From Rotaria socialis (taxonomy: Eukaryota; Rotifera; Eurotatoria; Philodinida; Philodinidae): a stretch of DNA of 64,000 nt. The stretch covers positions 62,001-126,000 of the forward strand of contig CAJNYU010004529.1 in NCBI GenBank assembly GCA_905331475.1, read 5' to 3'. This document shows, one piece after another, positions 55,654 to 64,000 of the stretch. The position numbers and the translations under genes are program-made. The notes under the pieces were generated by a model. It saw nothing but the letters and a program-made list of their open reading frames with translations. It was not told the origin of the DNA and made no database searches. Position 1 is the first letter of the stretch. Every line of letters begins with the position of its first letter.

Positions 55654-58600
55654 ATGAATGAAAAGCAATTTTTAATTGATAAAAAGAGTGATTCATTGAA
55701 CGGATCAAATGAGACAAAACATGAATCATCTCGTCTGGAATGGGCAGAATCATCTTGGTTTCGATGGGGTCATCTTTTCTGTTTTTCATTGATCATTCCA
55801 GTCATCAAATCTGGTTACAAACGAACATTAACTATTGATGACCTCGATCAATTACCTACTGATGACACAGCATTGCTTTTAATGCAAAAATTTTTGTGTT
55901 ATGATTGGAAAACAACCAGCTTATCAATTGCAATTATTAAGATATTTTGGAAGGAACTGGCGATAAGTGGACTTCTTCTATCTTATATGCTCGCGCGTAT
56001 GGCTGTGCCGCTAATTCTGCGTCAGATTGTTTTGCTCATAACTGATCATCAAACATCTTCTTCACTAAGATACGTGTACCCGGTAATATTTCTTCTGTGT
56101 GTGATATTATCTCCAAGTTTCTTATAACAATCTACATTTCGTGTAACTCGGACTAGTTCGAAAATTCGTCGTGGTCTTCAATCATTAATCTGCATCCGTC
56201 TTCTTTCTAATAAGAATATATCTTTGCAACAAATTACTAGTGCACGTATGATCAATTTGGTTGGTACAGACACGACTAAATTCTCGGATTGTTCTATATA
56301 TTTTCATTTCTTATGGGAGGTACCGACGAAGTTTTTAATTGGATTCTATCTGATTTATTTGATTATTGGATTTCTACCTGGATTGTGTGGCTACTTGCTA
56401 TTTATTTTTGTAATATTGGTACAGATAATTTACAGTCGAACGCTAAGCGAATATCATGATAACATTGCTAAATGTGCCGATAAACGCATTCAAGTATTGA
56501 GTGAAATGATAAACGAATTTCATATTGTTAAAATGAATAACTGGGAAGATCTTGCAGAGAAGCGGTTCGATTCCATGCGTGAACAGGAATTTAGAACGAT
56601 CCGAAACACATCTCTTATTCGCGCATTGAACATAGTTTTATTTTTCGCATTAATGCCGTTGATTTCGTTGGCAACAATATGTGGTATTTCGTTAACAAAT
56701 GGTTCGTTCGTGTCGATAGATATTTTACTGCAATTTCGTTTTATGGTGTTATACGATCACCTGTAACCAGTTTCTTGCTAATTGCCATTGAAAAAACTCT
56801 TCAACTTCGAGTGGCAGTGAAACGAATCGATCAGTTTCTCCAAGAAAGTCAACAACAAACATTAGAACCAGCTGATACTGACCAGTACCAACAAAAGGGT
56901 AAAGTAACTTTGCAAAATGCCTGTTTCTCGTGGAACAACAATGAAATGCATTTGCCGTCAATGAATATTGATATTGAGTCTGGTTCTCTGGTTGGTATCG
57001 TGAGCAATGTTGGTTCAAGGAAAGCATCGTTCTTTGCAGCTATTCTAGGTCAAATGCATCTAGTTGATGGTGAAATCTTCACAAATGGAAGTTCTTTCTC
57101 CTATGCATCTCAATCACCTTGGATCTTTGTTGACACAGTGCGTACAAATATTATTCTTGATCAGCCATTTGATAAGCAACGCTACATGAATGTCTTACGA
57201 GCGTGCTGTCTTAATGCAGATCTAGAGTCACTGGGACCGACTGCTGATCTGACAATGATTGGAGATAATGGTATCAACTTGAGTGGAGGGCAATGTGCAC
57301 GAATATCACTTGCACGAGCTTTATATATCGATGCTGATATTTATCTTTTCGATGATCCCTTGGCTTCTGTCGATAACAAAGTAGTCAAACAGATCTATGA
57401 TCAATCGCTTGGCCCACATGGATTGTTGAAAAACAAAACTCGGCTACTGATCACACATCAAACGAAATATTTGATTGATTCAGATCAAATACTTTACTTT
57501 GATCATGGTCTCGTTCGATGTGAGCTTCCTTCAAACGCATACCAGGTCGAACTTGAAAATATCCCTCTAATAGATGAAGATACCAACATCAAGCCGGCAA
57601 CATTAGCTAATATGTTGGATGTCGATCAATCTCATATTGATCAACAATCAATCATTCAAGATGAAACATCTATAAAAAAAAAAAGTACTGTAAATTGGTC
57701 TGTTTGGGCTTACTTATTTAGTCAATCGTTTTTCGATTGGTTTGCTTTTGCTTTTCTTATTGTACTTATCTTACCGGGACAAATCCTATATGAAATAGCG
57801 AATATTTTACTTGCACTTCTCCTAAACAAGCTCGAGATGAATGGATCACATAATCGGTCCACCGCTAGTATCTACCTTTACATGAATTTAGCAAACATGG
57901 TATTATCATTAGTAAGTGCGATTCTTTTCTTCCGAATAACCTTGGATGGAACCAACGCTCTTCAGAAAAAGATGGTTCATGCGCTGTTTAATGCATCGAT
58001 ACGATTTTATGAAAGTAATCCACGTGGACGAATTCTGAATCGAGCGAGCCGAGATCAACAAGTAGTCAATGAAATATTACCTGCAACTCTGTTCGATTCT
58101 GTGCAATCGTTATTAATGAGTATGGGTTCGATCATTGTTATTGGTGTAATCAATCCATGGATTTTTCCTGTTCTTATTCCATTATTTGAAATCTATGTTG
58201 TTTTACACCTATTTATGCGCGTTCAAATCATCAAGTAAAACGTCGTGAATGTATAGCGCGTAGCCCCATTTATAGTTTATTGGCATCCTCATTGAATGGA
58301 TTGATGACAATTCGAGCTTTGAAAAAAAACGATTATTTCATTAAATCGTTTCACGATCGAATTGATGCAAATAGTCGTAGCTATTTAGCTTTGATAGGTG
58401 TTTCACAATGGTTCGGTTTATTTCTCGATCTTCTAAATAATATTTTCACAATTATTGCTACTTTACTCTGGCTGATATTAAAAGATCAGCTAAATCCTGC
58501 ATTATCAGTTCTTCTTTTGAGTTATACGATCACTATACGAGGATTTTTGCAGTGAGATTATTCCGAAATAAGAGTCAAATCAGGTATATGCATGAATAAG

Positions 58601-59525
58601 AAGAAATTGAGCATCGAGTGATTTCTGAATAGATGCAGCGGGGTATACGACAAGGAATTGAATCTCAAATTCTAATGACAAGTGCTGAACGTATTTATGA
58701 ATATGGTCAACTTCCATAAGAAGAAGATTTCGGAGGCAAACATGAAATCATAGAAACATCACCAGATTGGCCTGATCTTGGTGCAGTCGAGTTTTGTAAT
58801 TATTCTTTTTGATATCGATCTACTCGTGAAGCTGTACTTCGAAATCTATGCTTGCGCATTGAACCGAATGAGAAAATTGGAATAATCGGTCGAACAGGTA
58901 TTGAACTGTTCATTTGTTAATCATTCTATTTTCATGTTTGATTATAGGTGCCGGAAAATTGTCTCTTTTCCAAGCTCTCTTTCGATTTACCGATCGATCA
59001 CTTATTACAGGGCACATTCTCATCGATGATGTTGATATCAGTCGTATCACTCTGAAACTTCTTCGAACTCATATCAGTATTATTCCTCAACAAGCAGTTC
59101 TCTTCAGTGGTTCTCTTCAGTCAAATCTCGATCCATTCAATCATTATTCTGATGGACAATGTTGGAAAGCATTCGAAGATGTACAATTAAAAAAGTTTGT
59201 CTCTGATCATTCCGAGCGTCTTCTCTTGCCTATCGCTGAATCAGGCATTAAGTTGAATGCTGGCCAACGTCAATTAGTACCTGTTGCACGAGCTATACTC
59301 AAACAAAGTAAAATCTTGTTAATCGATGAAGCAACGGCCAATGTCGATCCTGCAACGGATACATTCATTTAACAGCTAATTGCTCATCGGTTTCAAGATC
59401 TAACTGTATTGACGATTGCTCATCGACTCAATACAGTAACTCAGAGTGATCGGGTCCTTGTTTTGAAAAAAGGACAATTGGAAAACCTCGATGTGCCTCA
59501 AAACATTTTACATGGCTATCAATGA
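55654..59525 (+). pseudogene. ABC transporter subfamily C (MRP4-like) pseudogene
   Basis: The whole two-half layout is readable: TMD1, NBD1 (SNVGSRKAS; LSGGQCARISLARAL; IYLFDDPLASVD), TMD2 (NPRGRILNRASRD; SLNGLMTIRAL) and NBD2 (GRTG|AGKLSLF across a 50-bp intron 58898-58947; LNAGQRQLVPVARAIL; ILLIDEATANVD; TIAHRLNT). Lesions: TAA 56125-56127, a frame shift near 56725 in a T run, a frame shift near 58215, TGA 58553-58555, TAA 58717-58719, TGA 58810-58812 and TAA 59370-59372. Walker A of NBD1 is degenerate (GxxGxGKS reads SNVGSRKA), and NBD2 has AGKL and LNAGQ. The retained intron shows it is a decayed gene, not a retrocopy. The family exports organic anions from the cell. Confidence 0.9.
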
Positions 59526-61161
59526 TCGTTGACTGAACTATGTGTGACGGATTTCATCCACCACGAGTCGTGGTCCACGACTCCTTCAAAAGTGCACGTA
59601 CTCATTAATCACTCTTATCATTTAATCATTAGTTTACATGTGCTTCTCTCTTCTCTTCTTCTTCACTGTTCATATTATTCGCATCTAGAAGTGTCAGCCG
59701 AAGGGTTGAACGGCGGTGGCGGGCAACAATTTTCAATTTTGGAAGATTTCCAGCGGCTCGTTATTTGAATGAGTAATGTCTTCAGCGGCGGCTGCTACAA
59801 ATTCTTAAAATTTTTTTCACAGCGGCGGCGTTGACTGATATTTGCAAGTCCTTATGTGACAGCGGCGGCTCANCCCAGAGTAAAAATTTTCTAGGAGGTC
59901 TTGTATTACGAACCGCATTTTTTCCTAATATTTAATTTTAAAGGTTTTCCAAAAATCCAAGGTGGTTTTTTAGGATTTCCACCAGGATTTTGAGGGTTTT
60001 AAGGGTGTCATTATAATTTTGAACACATTCTCTTGATGTTTTCAGCTTACAATGTTAAGAATCAGGCATATTTTGATGGAAAAACGCTAATTAAAGTTTG
60101 TAATTAGCAACAAATTTATTAATTAAAGGGACTCTTCTATTATGTCAGACAATTGTTTTCTTCAAGGGTCTTCTATAATGGGAGGGAGGGGGTTAGTTGT
60201 TTTATGGAACAGGTATGTGTTTTTAAAGAAAATGGTGAGCTTAAATTTTGGGCGAGAGTTGCTTGAGTTCCGCCACCTGTCCCGATCACAAAACGTAGCA
60301 TGCTTCCTGATTCTAGCCCTGCACCTATAGGAGTGAAGACGCTGAACGATAGTAGTAATAAGGCTTAGATTACTCTAGAATATTATACAATTTCGCGAAC
60401 CCTTCAGTAAAAATATATGAGTACACTTCGTCTCTGATATTTTACACAGTATGAAGGTAATTTGACTTTCATGAACAAAATATTCAAAATATGAACTATT
60501 GTTTGTTGTGATTCATTGATCTGCTGAAACTTTCAGTTAATAAATACAAAATAGATGAATAAAGCAAGGGACAACTCTTCCAGAAATAATCAATTTCACT
60601 GCTTTTAGATAAATCGAAATACTGTGCTGTGGTAAGACCTGCTACTGTAGATATAATAAATATGTCACATGACAAACACTAATTCAGAAAAAACATCATA
60701 ATTCTCTCAAGAGGCATTGTAAGCTTATTTTTTACTTCAAGAAGTTTATAAATTTTTCTGTATGAGAAAAGGAATTTCAATCTCCACTAATGAAAAGGTA
60801 AAATACTCTTCAGTTCCGATCTTCTTGAATCACATATTTAGAACAACCTTATCTTTACCATACTTGTAAGTCAGGATTTATTAAAATAAAGAAAATGATA
60901 ACTCAGAGAGAATAGTAGCAACGCAAGCAACAAAGCATATTTCTAAAAACAATAAAGAAAAATGTTTCTTGTAAAAATGCAGAAATAAAAAGGGGGAATC
61001 ACTGTTCTGATAACTGACTGACGAACTATGTTGAAATGTAAATACAGTTTACAAGAAAGTTTTCAATTTGTGCATTGTGTTAGCTAAACTAGGCTAATGC
61101 ACATATATTAGTTTCACATTTTAGTATCAAAAGTATCATTACGAAAAGTCGTTTTTAGAAA
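59526..61161. other. Intergenic, with a GGCGGC-rich patch
   Basis: 59693-59875 is rich in AGCGGCGGC motifs (four clusters) in otherwise AT-rich DNA and contains one N. A CGAGTCGTGGTCCACGACTC inverted repeat lies near 59562. No gene is supported. Confidence 0.4.
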
Positions 61162-62331
61162 ATGCTTGTTTAATGTACATTCTCAAATCGTATATTCTTT
61201 CTTTTATTTGCAAAATAGTAATCGGAAAGGTTTCAATTGATTCTAAACATTAAACAGTAATTTTGCAAAAGTTGTACTAGTGTCTGTCTCGAATGTATTC
61301 ATCACATATTTATTTGCCATCGAACGGGTCACTTATTATTGCTCATAATAAAAATAAGAAGTGTACATTGATTTCTAATTAATTTATATTAAATTTAGTT
61401 TTTGTTGATTTAAATTTATAATGAATTTAACTTTTTAAAATTAACAAAAATTTTGTATTTACTAAGATCGTTCGTACAATGTAAATTCAATTTAAATCAA
61501 TTTAATTAGACTTAAATTCGATAAAAATCACACTAAATGAATTTAGGTCGTTTAAGAAATATTTAAGTCTAATTACATGAGTTTTAATTGAATTTTAACA
61601 GCTTTGTATAGAGTTTTTATTAATGTAAAAGATTAGAAAACTTTAATGAAATGTCAAAAAATATTAAAAAGCTAAATTTTCAATATTATATTTTAAAAGA
61701 AATTAAAGCTCTTTAAATGAATTTTTGAATTTTGAATTTTTTTGTAAACGGAAATGAGTCAGTTTTAAGTATAAATTTCGTTGTCAGAATAAATGTTGTT
61801 GAATACAAATAGAAAATTTAACACGTCAGACATACGTAAGTATAGCTCATTCGGATATTCACTACTTCGATGATACAAATTTATCTGGTCAAATCCACTC
61901 TACGGTAGTAAATCAAAACGAATTGGAACGCGTTCAGTGCAAACGCAAGTATTCGGATAGAGCGACCAGCAGTCTGAGGACCTATACGAATAGCAAAGAA
62001 ACGTGTTCGAGACCATTACAGAGTTGAAAATATAATAAAAAATGATTTTTTTTCTTCTAAATAAGAACGCGTTGTTATCGCAAAAAACGTGTTCCTATGG
62101 AACGTTTTGTGAGAACTCTTGTAGCGCTCCTTTGAAACGCGATTTTCCACTCAAGAACTGTTCTTATAACGCAACGCTTTTAGCATACCAGAACGCGTTC
62201 TTATTATTTAAAAGAACCCGTTTTTCATTACACAAACGTGTCTCAAAACGTCGAAAAAAGCGTCTTCACAACGCAGTATTTTATCTCGGCAACGCGTTCT
62301 CGTCCGTTCATTTTTTGAATTTTTTCCATGG
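61162..62331. mobile_element. Second copy of the ACGCGT-palindrome element (core plus right end)
   Basis: From TTTAATGTACATTCTCAAAT onward it aligns with 15577-16649 in the same orientation, including GCAAAATAGTAATCGGAAAG and TCCACTCTACGGTAGTAAA. ACGCGT cores occur near 61927, 62067, 62192 and 62292. It ends CCGTTCATTTTTTGAATT...CCATGG like the other copy. The left ACGCGT array of the first copy is absent, so this copy is truncated or has a different left end. Confidence 0.8.
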
Positions 62332-64000
62332 TAATTTAAAACTTACACGGACACTGTAAACACATGAGCGATAAAAATTTGTAACAACTGAGACAAAAAA
62401 AATTAAAACTATATCATGTTTATTTTCTTGATCGCTCCTTCCAACTCTAAATACTCTTTCAGCGGAAATTCAACTAAATAAATACGCTCACGCTTTTTTC
62501 TTGTTAATCACATCCATAGCATCATCAGTTTGCAATATATCGATTTTCATTTTCCCTTGCATCCCTTTTTTTATTTTTTTCTTCCTAACTTAAACTTCCT
62601 TTCTCCGATGCAGCCAATCGAAGAACAACCCAGTCTGTTGCTGTTCCTGTCTGGGAATTTTCCATCTCTCAATGCAATGCATCTGTATATAAGATGCGAG
62701 TAATTCAAAAGTCGAATAAATTTTTTTCCACAATATTTTCACATGATTAGATGGAGCTCATCGAGCTCAACAAGAAAACGTATGTTAAAAAATTTCAGGT
62801 ACTCTTTTTCAGAGAAGAAATAACGAAAAATTGTTTTTATTTATACTATCTAACAAAAATTGAATGGAACTGGGCTCAGTTTTTGAAGACAGATACCGGT
62901 CGTACTTTTAGGTTTTCATCCTCTCATTCTTGAAAACTAATCCAACATTGGTATTGGTGGAAGTTGTATTCGAGTCAAAAGATTTGAAAAACAGCAACGC
63001 ACAGTGCTTATGTAATGATAAGTATCGTAATCCAAAAATATGAAATCTCCATCGAGATGACACTTCCACAGAAAGTCACATATGCCACTTTATCAAGCAA
63101 TAGTTAAGAGATCTCTCTGTGGAGTTTAGCAATACATTGTTCTTAAGCATCATCCGTAAGATCAGTAAGGCTAGTGAACACCTGAGAAGCCTATGGTGAT
63201 GATCGTTTTTCTCTATCATTCAGCCGCATTTCTACTGGCAGAAGCTAATTGTACTGTTAATGTACCGAGCATCACCTCAACCGCAAGCTTAAATATGCTT
63301 GCTGAATTCAATGTTAACATAATTGTTACTCGTTATACTCCAAATTCGACAACATGATATTAATTGCTGACTCCTACAAGTTCATTGTGAGATAATATTT
63401 CATTTTGACAAGTGACCAATTGTCGATGTACCGGTCCGTCCCTGTATGATTTGTCCAGATCGGTACTAGTACCAGTCATACAAAATTAGGCCACTTCCAT
63501 CGATGAACAAATTACTAATATGACATTCGTCAATAAATAAAATATTTTCGTATTACTGTGTTCGTCATTTGGTGAAAGTTACAATTGGCGATAAGATATC
63601 ACCCAGAGTGTGGATATACATTTAAGACATAGTCTAAGGAGTTAGATAAAGAGATTATAAGGAGAAGATAGATAACGCTTAGGGGAATAGGATAAGGGGA
63701 TAAATTAAGGATATACAAAAGGCACATCAAATAAGGGGTTAGATCAAGATTTTAGAATAAGAGGGAAGATATGGATTCGGGATTCAAATAAGTTGATATA
63801 AGCCCAGGTTGAACAATCAGATAGTAAGATCTTGTATGATTATATCTCTGATCGTGTATGATATTGTAAGATCAGATACAAGTCGTACACAAAGTCGTCG
63901 TCTCAGACATCTTTCATCAATTCCTATATTCTAAACAAATCGTTTTTCTGCCGAATCCGGAAACGAGTTCCGGAGATTTCTAAAAGTGTCTAACGGTGTC
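62332..64000. other. Intergenic to the window end, no gene recognised
   Basis: AT-rich. 63645-63740 contains loose AGGGGATAA/AAGGGATAA units. The last 60 bases have TCCGGAAAC and GTTCCGGAG, similar to the TTCCGG patch near 3105-3230. No supportable gene. Confidence 0.35.

Noticed and set aside
63645..63740. GGGGATAA-type units considered as telomeric repeat
   Set aside because: Units are irregular and do not match a known animal or rotifer telomere motif; interior low-complexity DNA is more likely.

Overview
The window looks like nuclear DNA of a bdelloid rotifer (Adineta/Rotaria-like). It is AT-rich. It has spliceosomal introns, many of them only 50-120 bp. It carries an ADP-ribosyltransferase fused to kinesin-light-chain-type TPRs, a LamG ectodomain protein with a Thr-rich stalk, an NHL remnant, a bacterial-type S15/CocE hydrolase with introns, and many small decayed transposons. 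The organism call is inference from gene content; no rRNA or mitochondrial sequence is present to confirm it. There are N gaps at 3529-3751, 27086-27095 and 50498-50507, and a single N near 59873.

Layout. 1-2.3 kb: 3' end of a KDM4-type histone demethylase gene (+). 3.2-5 kb: a TA-flanked inverted-repeat element with an internal 102-bp tandem repeat, a probable hAT-type end and an NHL remnant. 5.7-9.4 kb: three minus-strand loci (an intact secreted protein, an unrecognised membrane-protein fragment, and a decayed secreted Thr/Ser-rich protein). 10.5-13 kb: intact four-exon S15/CocE hydrolase (+). 15-17 kb: a foldback-like element with ACGCGT palindromes and a poly-C-containing repeat. 18-24.6 kb: a minus-strand LamG membrane protein; a mariner sits in its large intron. 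25.4-28 kb: a second mariner (no right end), a minisatellite repeat and a solo LTR. 30.4-36.8 kb: GAGTACTC-palindrome elements around a 3.7-kb DNA transposon with 493-bp terminal inverted repeats and a SWIM-type transposase. 37-38.6 kb: intact seven-exon ERI1-like exoribonuclease (-). 41-47.4 kb: a 2OG-Fe(II) oxygenase fragment, an LTR element with matching target duplications, hairpins and a GPCR pseudogene. 50.7-53.5 kb: intact ART-TPR gene (+). 55.6-59.5 kb: ABCC transporter pseudogene (+). 61-62.3 kb: second copy of the ACGCGT element.

The intact genes (S15 hydrolase, LamG protein, ERI1-like nuclease, ART-TPR, secreted 198-aa protein, and the visible part of KDM4) do not form a pathway. 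They lie between dense mobile DNA. At least four other gene loci (ABCC, GPCR, 2OG oxygenase, Thr/Ser-rich secreted protein) are broken, mostly by single in-frame stops, so they look like recent gene loss.
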